Shown here in pieces: positions 17,741 through 25,598 of a stretch of 64,000 nt of DNA; position 1 is the first letter of the stretch, and each line of letters starts with the position of its first letter. The notes beneath the pieces are model-generated. The model was given only the letters and a program-made list of their open reading frames with translations, did not search any database and was not told the origin of the DNA. Source of the DNA: Subtercola lobariae. GTDB lineage: Bacteria > Actinomycetota > Actinomycetes > Actinomycetales > Microbacteriaceae. The position numbers and the translations under genes are program-made. Where the stretch lies: positions 124,001-188,000 of the forward strand of contig NZ_BMGP01000001.1 in NCBI RefSeq assembly GCF_014640255.1, in the 5' to 3' direction.

Positions 17741-17770
17741 GATGTAACCACTGAGTAATGGTTCTGTCAA
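17741..17770 (-). promoter_or_regulatory. Leftward promoter of the element's switch region
   Basis: On the minus strand: -35 TTGACA (17770-17765), then TTACAT after 17 nt or TACATC after 18 nt. The start codon of the 204-aa gene is 6-7 nt beyond the -10, giving a leaderless message. The spacer holds an AACCACT copy whose inverse AGTGGTT recurs at 17802-17808, a possible operator pair. Confidence 0.65.
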
Positions 17771-17835
17771 TACCCTTACCTTTGCGCGCCTACTGGAGGG
17801 TAGTGGTTATGCAAAGCCCTTGTTACGTTCAGGTC

Positions 17836-18075
17836 ATGAGACAAAGCCAGCTACGGATTCGACGGATCGTCGAAGCTCGCCGCCTCTTCCGCGAGGGGGA
17901 GGCCACCCGCATTCGAACTGAGGCGGGAATCAGTCAGGCCGAATTTTCGAAGGGGGTCGGAGTCAGCCCAGCGACGATCTCGCTGTGGGAGTCGGGCGGT
18001 CGAAGCCCAATCGGCGAACACGCGCTGAAGTCGTGGGCGCTCCTCATGACTCTTCAGAGAGCAGGCGAGAAATGA
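17836..18075 (+). CDS. XRE-family HTH regulator
   Basis: 79 aa. Classic Cro/CI-type HTH: RTEAGISQAEFSKGVGVSPATISLWESGGRSPIGEHALKSWALLM. I choose the ATG at 17836 because the frame upstream of it gives no domain and TACGTT at 17824-17829 could be a -10 placing the TSS at the start codon; starts at 17758 or 17812 remain possible. It faces the 204-aa gene, so together they look like a two-way switch. Its stop overlaps the next start (ATGA). Confidence 0.8.
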   Translation: MRQSQLRIRRIVEARRLFREGEATRIRTEAGISQAEFSKGVGVSPATISLWESGGRSPIGEHALKSWALLMTLQRAGEK

Positions 18076-18263
18076 CCATCGACGAGATCCGCACCAAAGC
18101 CACGATCAATCTCTGGCCCGACACAGGGGAGCTATTGAATCTCTCTAAGAATTCCGTGTATGCAGCGGCCAAAGTTGGCGAGATACCCACCTTGCGCATC
18201 GGGCAGAGGTACATCGTGCCAGTTGCGCCGCTGCTCAAACTTCTCGGGCTGGAGGAGAGCTGA
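18072..18263 (+). CDS. Small HTH protein (excisionase/AlpA-like)
   Basis: 63 aa: INLWPDTGELLNLSKNSVYAAAKVGEIPTLRIGQRYIVPVAPLLKLLGL. This is the typical helix-turn-helix 17 pattern in which G-[ED]-[IL]-P-x-[LI]-R-[IV]-G-x-R follows the recognition helix. Coupled to the XRE gene by ATGA. In actinobacterial elements such proteins often act with replication or excision functions. Confidence 0.75.
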   Translation: MTIDEIRTKATINLWPDTGELLNLSKNSVYAAAKVGEIPTLRIGQRYIVPVAPLLKLLGLEES

Positions 18264-18484
18264 TGCGAGAGGACAAAACACCGCTCTGGTACTCGGACCC
18301 GACAGGCAACACGGCGGTCAGAAATGTCATGCGTGGCGGATTCCGCCACATCCAGCCGATCCCCGACCGCGTTCTGTCTCGGCTACTCGACAAGCTCGAG
18401 TGCGACATCGAGAGATACCGCGAAAACAAGAAAGCCCTGGCATCGGTGCTGGAACATCGCCAGGGCCACGCCACCGAAGCTTAG
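18263..18484 (+). CDS. Small hypothetical protein
   Basis: 73 aa, starts with an ATG overlapping the previous stop (TGATG). Contains TPLWYSDPTGNTAVRNVMRGGF and a C-terminal helix LSRLLDKLECDIERYRENKKALASVLEH. Not recognised. It is in the rightward operon before the ATPase. Confidence 0.65.
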   Translation: MREDKTPLWYSDPTGNTAVRNVMRGGFRHIQPIPDRVLSRLLDKLECDIERYRENKKALASVLEHRQGHATEA

Positions 18485-18495
18485 GAAGCGATCTC

Positions 18496-18840
18496 TTGAA
18501 CCACACGATAGCACCACCGACCGACTTCCCCGAGTGCATCACCCTCAGTCCGAGAGGTGAGACGTTCATCGAACAGCTTGGCGTCGCACTCATTGTCGGC
18601 ACCGTAAGCACGCACCAGCTCAGCCCTGCTCTTCTGCAGTTCTGGGAATTCGGGGTTCGGCAGGGTGAGCGGAACAAGCGGCCAGAAATCGACCAGGCCA
18701 ATGCTGACGCCAACCGTTTGTACGCGCTTCACTTCAACCCGCGCACGATTCTCAAGGTTGGCCTCCCGTTCCCCGAACTCGAGAACATCCGTGAGGCGAT
18801 GTACGCAGAGGGCGGCAGCTACGGAGGGCGCGCCGCGTGA
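18496..18840 (+). CDS. Small hypothetical protein
   Basis: 114 aa from a TTG at 18496 with AGGAAG about 8 nt upstream. The same frame is open back to 18160, but only across two other genes. Sequence: PECITLSPRGETFIEQLGVALIVGTVSTHQLSPALLQFWEFGVRQGERNKRPEIDQANADANRLY, probably helical. Not recognised. Its stop overlaps the ATPase start (GTGA), which supports a real, coupled gene. Confidence 0.6.
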   Translation: MNHTIAPPTDFPECITLSPRGETFIEQLGVALIVGTVSTHQLSPALLQFWEFGVRQGERNKRPEIDQANADANRLYALHFNPRTILKVGLPFPELENIREAMYAEGGSYGGRAA

Positions 18841-19904
18841 CCGCCGAAAGCTACGAAACGTCGACCGCTGCTGACGACCAGATGCAGGCCGACTGGTTGC
18901 TGAGTCAGGGCTTCCCGTCGAACAACTCAACAGGGTTCACGCCGAGGCTTTACGCCGACGTTGGGTTGCTGCTCTCAGGAGGTGCCCCTGAACCCCCTCA
19001 GCCCACGATTGGGAACCGAACCGACGGGCTGTCGCTCATCTACCCGGCCGCGGCGAACGTCTTCTTCGGCCCACCAGAGAGCGGGAAAACGCTCGCAGCG
19101 TCGTGCGTGGCAGCAGACGAACTCTTCGCCGACGGAGCCGTACTGATCATCGACATCGACCACAACGGCGCACCCGCCACAATCGCACGATTCAGAAGCT
19201 TCGGCATCGGCGCTGACACCCTCAGCGACACCAACAAATTCAGGTACGCGGCACCCGAAGACTCCACCGAACTGCTCGCCATCATCGAAGACACCAAAAC
19301 TTGGGCACCCGCCCTCTGCGTACTCGATTCCATTGGCGAACTGCTCCCCATGTTCGGAGCCAACTCCAACGACGCCGACGACTACACCCGCGTACACCGA
19401 GCAGCGATAACACCCTTCACACTCGCCGGCACCGCCGTACTCGCCATCGACCACGAAGCGAAAGGCACCGACTCGAGAAGCTACGGCAGCAGCGGAACGG
19501 CGGCGAAAAAGCGGGCAGTAGACGGGGCCATGCTCCGCTTCACCGTAAAGGATGCCTTCGCACCAGGAAGAGGAGGAAAAGCAGCACTCACCATCGCCAA
19601 AGACCGCCACGGAGCTCTACGCGCCAACTCGCCACACGGTGAACGCGAACCACTCGCCGCCGTCTTCCAACTCATCCAAAACGGCGAAGCCACGAACTGG
19701 AAATTCTGGGCACCGAAAGCCGACGACACCACAACCGACCCAACCGTCGAATCAGACGCCGCCGAACTCGACCAACTCAACCCCAAACCCAGAAGCGTCC
19801 GAGACGTCCAAGCACGCCTCAAATGGTCACCCAGACGAGCAGCCCCAGCACTCGCAATATGGCGCGAAAAGCGTTACCCGACCACCAACGGTGTTACCCG
19901 ATGA
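18837..19904 (+). CDS. RecA/RepA-like ATPase, probable replication protein
   Basis: 355 aa. P-loop ATPase of the RepA/AAA_25 type: Walker A FGPPESGKT (about residue 80), a RecA-like strand VLIIDIDHNG, Walker B ALCVLDSIGEL (about 160), and AVLAIDHEAKGTDSRSYGSSGTAAKKRAVDG, the loop region of RepA-like hexameric helicases. The C-terminal end (RSVRDVQARLKWSPRRAAPALAIWREKRY) looks like a winged helix. The GTG start overlaps the upstream stop. A cluster of GTTACC repeats begins within its last 32 bases and runs beyond it, which makes an initiator or helicase role at an adjacent origin likely. Confidence 0.75.
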   Translation: MTAESYETSTAADDQMQADWLLSQGFPSNNSTGFTPRLYADVGLLLSGGAPEPPQPTIGNRTDGLSLIYPAAANVFFGPPESGKTLAASCVAADELFADGAVLIIDIDHNGAPATIARFRSFGIGADTLSDTNKFRYAAPEDSTELLAIIEDTKTWAPALCVLDSIGELLPMFGANSNDADDYTRVHRAAITPFTLAGTAVLAIDHEAKGTDSRSYGSSGTAAKKRAVDGAMLRFTVKDAFAPGRGGKAALTIAKDRHGALRANSPHGEREPLAAVFQLIQNGEATNWKFWAPKADDTTTDPTVESDAAELDQLNPKPRSVRDVQARLKWSPRRAAPALAIWREKRYPTTNGVTR

Positions 19905-20037
19905 AAAGCGTTACCCGCACCACCCCTGAAACGGCTCAACTTCCGCCAAAACAAAGGCCAACCCTGTTACCCGGTAACGCTCGGGAAACGGGTAACCAGC
20001 GTCTGTTACCTGTTACCCCCTCCTTTAGGAGGGTAAC
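19873..20037. repeat. GTTACC repeat cluster, candidate iteron origin
   Basis: Copies of GTTACC: direct at 19873, 19893, 19910, 19966, 20005 and 20012; inverted (GGTAAC) ending at 19978, 19996 and 20037. Most extend to GTTACCCG or GTTACCC. The copy at 19966 forms the perfect palindrome GTTACCCGGTAAC (19966-19978), and the last pair flanks a CCTCC-TTTA-GGAGG hairpin. Nine copies in 165 bp right after a Rep-like ATPase is the layout of an origin. The AT content is low, so the unwinding region is not evident. Confidence 0.65.
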
Positions 20038-20072
20038 GGGAAACGCCCACCCCGAAACGGAGAAAAGTACCA

Positions 20073-20171
20073 ATGCCAAAAGACCTCGAACCGATCTTCT
20101 CGGATCTCAAACACACACCCCGAGCAGACGACAACCAACACCACGAAACAACAGAGGAGAACTACCGATGA
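20073..20171 (+). CDS. 32-aa small protein
   Basis: ATG at 20073 behind GGAGAAAAG, 32 codons (MPKDLEPIFSDLKHTPRADD...), with the stop overlapping the next ATG (ATGA). Hydrophilic, no motif. The ribosome binding site and the coupled start make it plausible as a coding leader or small protein. Confidence 0.45.
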   Translation: MPKDLEPIFSDLKHTPRADDNQHHETTEENYR

Positions 20172-20362
20172 ACACCAAAACGAGTCGTGGGCGGTCTGTC
20201 TGCGTCGGTCTCGCGAGAACGGCACACACCCCGCGCACGAACCTGCTGGAGAATTTCCCCACTGAACTGCACACACGGCGCACACACACGCTGAAGTTCC
20301 CAGTGTTCGCAACGGTTCTGGGCTGGGCATCTGACTCCGAGTCAATTGCGGAGGTGTTGTGA
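20168..20362 (+). CDS. Small hypothetical protein
   Basis: 64 aa from the ATG at 20168, with GAGGAG 9 nt upstream. Basic and Thr/Arg-rich at the start, hydrophobic near the end (TLKFPVFATVLGWASDSESIAEVL). Not recognised. Coupled at both ends: ATGA with the 32-aa gene and TGATG with the TerS-like gene. Confidence 0.5.
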   Translation: MNTKTSRGRSVCVGLARTAHTPRTNLLENFPTELHTRRTHTLKFPVFATVLGWASDSESIAEVL

Positions 20363-20880
20363 TGGATGCACCAGAAGGTTGGGTTCCTGAGTTCAAGGGT
20401 CAACGGCCACCATTCCAACCAGGTAACCAAGTTGCGCTCGGCAATCGTGGCACTGTCATTCACGGCAGCCGCAGCGAACGCCACGTAGAGCCGATAGCGA
20501 GGCAGATAGCTAAGGATCTCCGAGCCACCGCGGGCCTGGACTATCTGAGCACGCCACGCTTCGCTGGCCCGCTGATGGACTACTGCCGCGCTGAAGCTCG
20601 CGCCCGCCTGCTCGAGGTGTGGATGCAAGACATGAGCATGGAGAAGCAAGCCGGCGCTGGCCGTGTCGGAGATCCACCGCTCGAGATGCTACGCCAGGCC
20701 GAAGTACGTGCACGCGGGTTAGCCATCCGCATCGGCCTCTACCCAGACGTGCCTGAGGATGTGCAGGAGCAGATAGCAGCCGCACGTAAGACGCTGGCCA
20801 AGAGGGCTGACGCTAAGCAGCTACAGGCGAACCTTCGCGAGTCGATCGCGGCCGACTGGGATCGGCGGCGACAATCATGA
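20362..20880 (+). CDS. Probable phage terminase small subunit (TerS-like)
   Basis: 172 aa from the ATG at 20362 (GGAGG 7 nt upstream). The pattern FQPGNQVALGNRGTVIHGSRSERHVEPIARQIAKDL, a helical ARAEARARLLEVWM segment, a glycine-containing linker, LRQAEVRARGLAIRIGLYPDVPEDV and a basic C-terminal helix is that of small terminase-like proteins in actinophages. TerS recognises the DNA to be packaged. No large subunit is present, as in PICI satellites, which use TerS to redirect the helper's terminase. Family membership is by overall pattern, not by a strict motif. Confidence 0.6.
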   Translation: MDAPEGWVPEFKGQRPPFQPGNQVALGNRGTVIHGSRSERHVEPIARQIAKDLRATAGLDYLSTPRFAGPLMDYCRAEARARLLEVWMQDMSMEKQAGAGRVGDPPLEMLRQAEVRARGLAIRIGLYPDVPEDVQEQIAAARKTLAKRADAKQLQANLRESIAADWDRRRQS

Positions 20881-20973
20881 CACCCCACCCCACCCCCCCT
20901 TTTTCGGATCGAGTGAGCCGCAGGAGTGCCCGAAATTTTTGCGAGGTGTTTTTGAGATCTCGTTTTTGGGTTG

Positions 20974-21492
20974 CTAGCGGAGTTGGTTTCGCGTTTGGCC
21001 TTGGGCTTCTCGGCGTTGCTGCCAGCGTCCGGGCTGCTTATGCAGTTTCGGAAGCCGGTAAGGCTTCCAGTCCTCGCGAGCCCCTCCCGGAATTTCCGCC
21101 CGGGTCGCACGTGGTCGAGTTGATCGATTGCTCTGATCCACCCACCTTATTTCGACCGTGGCGTAGGCCGGCGGTGCGTCGTCGGGAATGGACAGTGTGA
21201 ACGCCACCGTCTCGGATCGACTGTCGAAGACGTTCGGCATATTCGGCGGGCGCGGCATTTTGGCGGCATCTGACCCGGTTATTTCCATAACAGGTTCGAA
21301 CATCACGAGCGAACCCATCGCCCTGACCCGCACCTGGATTTCGTGCATTCCATTGACCGATTGGGCTGCGATGACGAGAACAAATTTCACTTGCCGGGGC
21401 GGCGCTGACCACCAGCGGTACCAGATCTCAAGGATGACGCCGAGTGCGGCGATGACGGAGGTTACGAGGATTACTACATCCCACCAATGCAT
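20974..21492 (-). CDS. Membrane-anchored hypothetical protein
   Basis: 172 aa on the opposite strand to its neighbours. One N-terminal membrane segment (WDVVILVTSVIAALGVILEIWYRWW, residues about 4-28), then a domain with KFVLVIAAQSVNGMHEIQVRVRAMG and TVAFTLSIPDDAPPAYATVEIRWVDQ, probably beta-rich, and a very basic tail. Not recognised. Its isolated, reversed position within an otherwise rightward operon is typical of a cargo gene with its own promoter. Confidence 0.6.
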   Translation of the reverse strand: MHWWDVVILVTSVIAALGVILEIWYRWWSAPPRQVKFVLVIAAQSVNGMHEIQVRVRAMGSLVMFEPVMEITGSDAAKMPRPPNMPNVFDSRSETVAFTLSIPDDAPPAYATVEIRWVDQSNRSTRPRATRAEIPGGAREDWKPYRLPKLHKQPGRWQQRREAQGQTRNQLR

Positions 21493-21516
21493 GTCTCTCA
21501 GCGTAGGGGCTGTGAC

Positions 21517-21951
21517 GTGAGCGAGGAATCGTCTCGCTTAGTGGCGGCTCTGCTGCGTCCTGACGGCTCGGTGGTGGTGCCTCCTCGACTTGCAGGCTGG
21601 CTGGTGCGTGTTGCGGTGGCTGATCTGAATGGGATGCGGCAGTCGGGCCGTGGGGGTGGCTTACAGAATGACGTGATTTTGCTGCTCGAAGCGTTGCAAA
21701 AGGCGACTGATTTCGCTGAGTCCGACGATGGTTCCCCTAGCGGAACCCCTGATGAGAGGGCGAATAGGCTTGATATTGAGCCGATCAGCTGGCTCACAGT
21801 GAACGAGGTTGCAGATGCTTACGGATGTACTGCCCGGGCCGTCCGTAAGCAGATCTCGTCGGGCCGGCTGATTGCTTCGAAGGCTGGGCGTGATTGGCGC
21901 ATCAGCTCAACAGATTTCGATAGTTACAGGTTTACGAGAGGGAAGTTATGA
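21517..21951 (+). CDS. HTH DNA-binding protein
   Basis: 144 aa from the GTG at 21517, chosen because AGGGG lies 7 nt upstream; an ATG at 21487 would add ten residues. N-terminal helical part, then a winged HTH at the C-terminus: ISWLTVNEVADAYGCTARAVRKQISSGRLIASKAGRDWRISSTDFDSYR. This gene heads the tail-module operon and its stop overlaps the next start (ATGA), so it may regulate that operon. Confidence 0.7.
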   Translation: MSEESSRLVAALLRPDGSVVVPPRLAGWLVRVAVADLNGMRQSGRGGGLQNDVILLLEALQKATDFAESDDGSPSGTPDERANRLDIEPISWLTVNEVADAYGCTARAVRKQISSGRLIASKAGRDWRISSTDFDSYRFTRGKL

Positions 21952-22580
21952 GTACCAAGTTGGCGGCGCAGGCTGCTGTTGATGAGTTGGAACTGGCAAA
22001 GGCGGACGCGGAGATCGCGGCGAAGCTGGTGGCGCAGACCGAGGGTGACATTCAGCGTCTTGAGGCTGCGGTTGAGGATGGTGACGAGTCGATCGAGGCG
22101 GAACATATTTCGGCGGCGGAGTCGTTGTCGCGGTTCGCGAAGCTTCGGAAGGCTGCCGCTGACCGGAAGCTGGTTCGCGCTGAAGAAAAGTCGCTTGACG
22201 CGAAGCGAATGGCGCTGAAAGCGGAGATTCTGCGCGAGGCTCCTGAGAACGGGTCGCACATGATCGAACTCCTCGAGACATTCGATGCCGCGGCTCGTGC
22301 ACTGGTCGATGCGGGTGCGGAACACGATGCGCAGCTTCAGGGTTGGCGTGCACGGATGGATGCGCTGGGTATCCCGAACGGAACCGCTGAGCGTGTGGAT
22401 GGCATGAACCGCAGCTACGGAGGCGATCTGAACATCGATGATGTGACGATCAAGTCGGCCGAGGTCGGGAACGTGTTTCGCCTGAAGTTCAACCAGCAGA
22501 TGAACGGCTATTTGATGCCTGTTCCGGCTGAGAATCGTGACGCATACAACGTGCTGGACCACATCGGGAAGGCGTACTGA
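21948..22580 (+). CDS. Coiled-coil protein of the tail module
   Basis: 210 aa. Residues about 1-120 are a long Ala/Glu/Lys-rich coiled coil. The C-terminal part (RSYGGDLNIDDVTIKSAEVGNVFRLKFNQQMNGYLMPVPAENRDAYNVLDHIGKAY) is globular. Not recognised. The first half resembles scaffold or chaperone-type proteins only in composition. Coupled by ATGA upstream and TGATG downstream. Confidence 0.6.
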   Translation: MSTKLAAQAAVDELELAKADAEIAAKLVAQTEGDIQRLEAAVEDGDESIEAEHISAAESLSRFAKLRKAAADRKLVRAEEKSLDAKRMALKAEILREAPENGSHMIELLETFDAAARALVDAGAEHDAQLQGWRARMDALGIPNGTAERVDGMNRSYGGDLNIDDVTIKSAEVGNVFRLKFNQQMNGYLMPVPAENRDAYNVLDHIGKAY

Positions 22581-22918
22581 TGACGGTGCAGCGGGATGAT
22601 GCGTGGTGCAAGACGGCTACCCCTGAGCAGCGGGTTGCCGCTCGTAAGGCTGGTGAGCTTGACGACTACCTTGGGGCGACGAGGTACCGGGCTGATGCGG
22701 CGGAGTCTGTGAGGGTGGCGACGGTGAAGGATCGCCTGACGGCCGAGTTTTACGGAATGTCACTTCCCCAGGCGCGGGCACAGGTTGATTCGACGGTGTT
22801 CGCGTCGTTGCGGGCGGATATGCCGGCGGCGAAGTTGGCGCTTTTGGATTGGGTGGGTAAGAGCACAAACGAAGAGGTCGCGGCGCAAGAGGACGCGATT
22901 CGAGAGGCGGTTCAGTGA
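22580..22918 (+). CDS. Small protein upstream of the tape measure gene (possible tail chaperone)
   Basis: 112 aa, acidic and helical (ATPEQRVAARKAGELDDYLGATRYRADAAESVRVATVKDRLTAEFYGM). Position and size fit a tail assembly chaperone, which in siphophages lies just before the tape measure gene. I see no clear slippery heptamer and it ends with a normal TGATG coupling, so the usual frameshift fusion is not evident. The role is inferred from position only. Confidence 0.5.
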   Translation: MTVQRDDAWCKTATPEQRVAARKAGELDDYLGATRYRADAAESVRVATVKDRLTAEFYGMSLPQARAQVDSTVFASLRADMPAAKLALLDWVGKSTNEEVAAQEDAIREAVQ

Positions 22919-23214
22919 TGACGAATTGGCCGCCCCCCGAGCTTCGTTCTGCGGCACGGTTTTTTGAGGCTGTGATGGTTGAACAAATCGCTTCTCCGAA
23001 CGCTCGGACGTTGGCTGCGTCGATTCAGGCGCATGTGAACGGCACGGATGATCCTGTGCTCGAGCTGCACGCGCTGGCGACGTTCGCGATCGGTTCGTTC
23101 TCGGCGACGATGGTCGATATTTACGGCCAGGAGCAGGCTCTCGCGACGGCGCAGCAGCAGTTGTTGTCTCATGACGTTGATGCGGTGTTTGGTGACATGA
23201 AAGTGGGGTTGTGA
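22918..23214 (+). CDS. Second small protein upstream of the tape measure gene
   Basis: 98 aa from the ATG at 22918 (a GTG at 22915 is in frame). Helical: PPELRSAARFFEAVMVEQIASPNARTLAASIQAHVNGTDDPVLELHALATFAIGSFSATMVDIYGQEQALATAQQQLL. It could be the second chaperone of the pair. Overlaps both neighbours by TGATG. Confidence 0.5.
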   Translation: MTNWPPPELRSAARFFEAVMVEQIASPNARTLAASIQAHVNGTDDPVLELHALATFAIGSFSATMVDIYGQEQALATAQQQLLSHDVDAVFGDMKVGL

Positions 23215-25598
23215 TGTCGACCGAAGAGGGCAGCATTGTCGCGAAGATCAAAGCTGACCCGTCCGATATTCTCGCGAAATTCGATGAGGTTGAGGCGAGA
23301 GCGAAAGAACTCGGCGCGGTCGACCCGAAGATCAAGGTCGACGCTGAGGTAAGCGAAGCTCTCACCGCGATCGAGACCGTGAAAGCGGCCGAGAAAAGCC
23401 TCGGCGGCACGACAACCTCCACCATCCGTATCAACACGGAGACCACGGGCGGCGGTGACTCATCTAAGACGGACGCTGAGTCGGCTGCGGAGGCCCGTTT
23501 GGCGGCGGCGTTGACTTCGGCTGAGTCGGCTGCTGCGAGGGCGTCTATCGCGCAGATGCGTCTTGACGAATTACGCAGCAGCGGCGCGGACTCGGGCGCA
23601 CGTCTCGCCGCCGCTGAACTCGCAGTCACCGAAACACAGAACAGGTCAGCGGCCGCCGCAGCGAAAGCCGTAGCAGCCACGGAGGCGCTTACTGCCGCGC
23701 AGCAGGAAGCGGGCGTATCGGCTGTCGAAGAGGCTGCCGCGCAAGATGCCGCGTCAGTGTCGACGACAGCTTTGGGGGATGCCGCGGCAAGCTCAGGCCC
23801 GCAGATCGCTCTGATGGCCAGTGCGGTCGTGGCTGTCATCTCGCTGGCTGGCCCTGCGGTCGCCGCTACAGCCGGTATCGCGGGTGGTCTCGCTGGTATG
23901 GGCGCTGCGGGTGTCCTCGCGGTGGTGGGTATCAAGAATGCGATGGATGACGGTACTGCGACTGGTGAAGTGTATTCGTCCGGTTTGCAGGAGCTGAAGG
24001 GCGATCTCGACGGGCTTGCCTCGACGGCGGCGACGGGAGCGCTGGGGGCTTTCAAGAAGATCGAGGATGACATCAATTCGGCGATGCCGACCTTGAACTC
24101 TGAGGTGTCACGGTTCACGGGTTTGCTCGGTGACGGTTTATCTTCCGTGGTCGATGGCACTGTGAACGGTTTGCAGGTCATGAACCCGCTGTTCATCGAG
24201 GGTGCGCAGGTTGTCGACAAGATGGCTGCCGGTTTCGACGAGTGGACAAAGGACGGCGGTCTGCAGAAGTTCGTCGATTACGCCACCACGGAACTGCCTC
24301 CCGTGGTGCAGACGATTCAGGATGCGGCGACGGCCGTAATCGACGTGGTGACCGCTCTGAAGCCTCTGGGTGATGTTCTGGTTCAGAGCATGGATTCGGA
24401 GGGCACCGTCGCCAGGGGGCTTTCGGTTGACCTGGCCATACTCTCGGGTGCCCACAAGGTGGCGGCAGTATCGACGGACGGTCTCGCCGATTCGCAGAAG
24501 CTCGGTATCCAGCAAGTCACCGCAGCATCATTGGCGGCGGATGCGCTCACGGGAACCCTGGGCCTGACCGCTGACGCGTACAAGAACCTGACCACCCAGC
24601 AGAGCGCGGCATCGGATGCGGCGAAGGCGTACAAGGCCGAAATGGATCTGATCAACGGGGTCGCCCAAACCACGGAACAGATCGCCGAGAAGACCGCGGG
24701 TGATTTCCAGACGATGGCTGACACCATCAACACGAACCGCAAGACCATGGACAACGCGACGGTCACCAGCCTGGACATCAACACGGCCACCGGGTTGGCG
24801 AATCATCAGATGATCACCCAGCAGATCCAAGACGCTGAGTCGTCTGCAGCGAACGTGGTCTCGTCTGAGGTTGCTAAGAGCATCGCGACGGTGAAAGCGA
24901 ATCAGGACGGCCAGGCGGCTCTGATGGCGTCGAAGCAGGCGATCGAAGATGACCTCACCGCTCTCGGGTTCGATACCGCCGCGGTTGATGCGTTCGTGGA
25001 CTCGCAGTTGAAAATCAAGCCTGAAGTGAACACGGTCACAAACGTCATCGATAACGCCTCCGCGACCGTCGCGGCCCTCGCCGCTGAGTACGCCAACCTG
25101 CCCCGCAGCATCACCACTGTGATGACCGAAGAGCATTTCGTGGAGACTAATGCACCCTCGGGTTCCCTCAATTCCAGTTCATCCTCTGCGGCGAAACAGC
25201 AGGCAGCAGCGATAGCGAACGACGCGAATGGCGGCACGATTGTCTCTCACTTCGCTGACGGCGGCCAAGCAGGAACGGTGTGGGGTCGAGGTTCGGCGAA
25301 GTCCGATTCGGTGCCCGCGATGTTGTCGGTTGGCGAAGAGGTAACGAAGGAACCGTACGCAACCCAGTTCCGACCCGAGCTGAAGATGATGAACGCTGGC
25401 GTCGACCCCTACAAGGTTGCGCAGGCGTCGGCTCAGCCGGCACAGCAGGCACCAGGCGACCGACCTATCTACATGGACGGCTCCCTGTTTGGGATGCTGC
25501 GGGAAATGGCGAACGGTGAAGCACGCATCGTCGTCAACCAGGCAGCCAAGTCGAGGCAGATCGGTTTGTCGACTGGTCAGCAGAAAGCTGCGTTCTGA
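23214..25598 (+). CDS. Phage tail tape measure protein
   Basis: 794 aa from the ATG at 23214, overlapping the previous stop. The N-terminal about 180 residues are Ala/Glu-rich coiled coil; a hydrophobic region follows (about 200-245, LMASAVVAVISLAGPAVAATAGIAGGLAGMGAAGVLAVVGI). The middle (PTLNSEVSRFTGLLGDGLSSVVDGTVNGL...FIEGAQVVDKMAAGFDEWT) and the C-terminal block FADGGQAGTVWGRGSAKSDSVPAMLSVGEEV are hallmarks of actinophage tape measure proteins. The family sets siphophage tail length at roughly 0.15 nm per residue, so about 120 nm here. No tail tube, distal tail or baseplate gene follows. Confidence 0.9.
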   Translation: MSTEEGSIVAKIKADPSDILAKFDEVEARAKELGAVDPKIKVDAEVSEALTAIETVKAAEKSLGGTTTSTIRINTETTGGGDSSKTDAESAAEARLAAALTSAESAAARASIAQMRLDELRSSGADSGARLAAAELAVTETQNRSAAAAAKAVAATEALTAAQQEAGVSAVEEAAAQDAASVSTTALGDAAASSGPQIALMASAVVAVISLAGPAVAATAGIAGGLAGMGAAGVLAVVGIKNAMDDGTATGEVYSSGLQELKGDLDGLASTAATGALGAFKKIEDDINSAMPTLNSEVSRFTGLLGDGLSSVVDGTVNGLQVMNPLFIEGAQVVDKMAAGFDEWTKDGGLQKFVDYATTELPPVVQTIQDAATAVIDVVTALKPLGDVLVQSMDSEGTVARGLSVDLAILSGAHKVAAVSTDGLADSQKLGIQQVTAASLAADALTGTLGLTADAYKNLTTQQSAASDAAKAYKAEMDLINGVAQTTEQIAEKTAGDFQTMADTINTNRKTMDNATVTSLDINTATGLANHQMITQQIQDAESSAANVVSSEVAKSIATVKANQDGQAALMASKQAIEDDLTALGFDTAAVDAFVDSQLKIKPEVNTVTNVIDNASATVAALAAEYANLPRSITTVMTEEHFVETNAPSGSLNSSSSSAAKQQAAAIANDANGGTIVSHFADGGQAGTVWGRGSAKSDSVPAMLSVGEEVTKEPYATQFRPELKMMNAGVDPYKVAQASAQPAQQAPGDRPIYMDGSLFGMLREMANGEARIVVNQAAKSRQIGLSTGQQKAAF

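Noticed and set aside
22580-23214. Programmed -1 frameshift between tail chaperone genes
   Set aside because: The two frames are joined by an ordinary TGATG overlap and I see no clear slippery heptamer, so no frameshift is claimed.
22760-24220. 486-aa minus-strand frame rich in Ala and Ser
   Set aside because: It is the reverse shadow of the tape measure gene; composition mirrors its Ala-rich coiled coil, and the plus-strand genes are coupled and recognisable.
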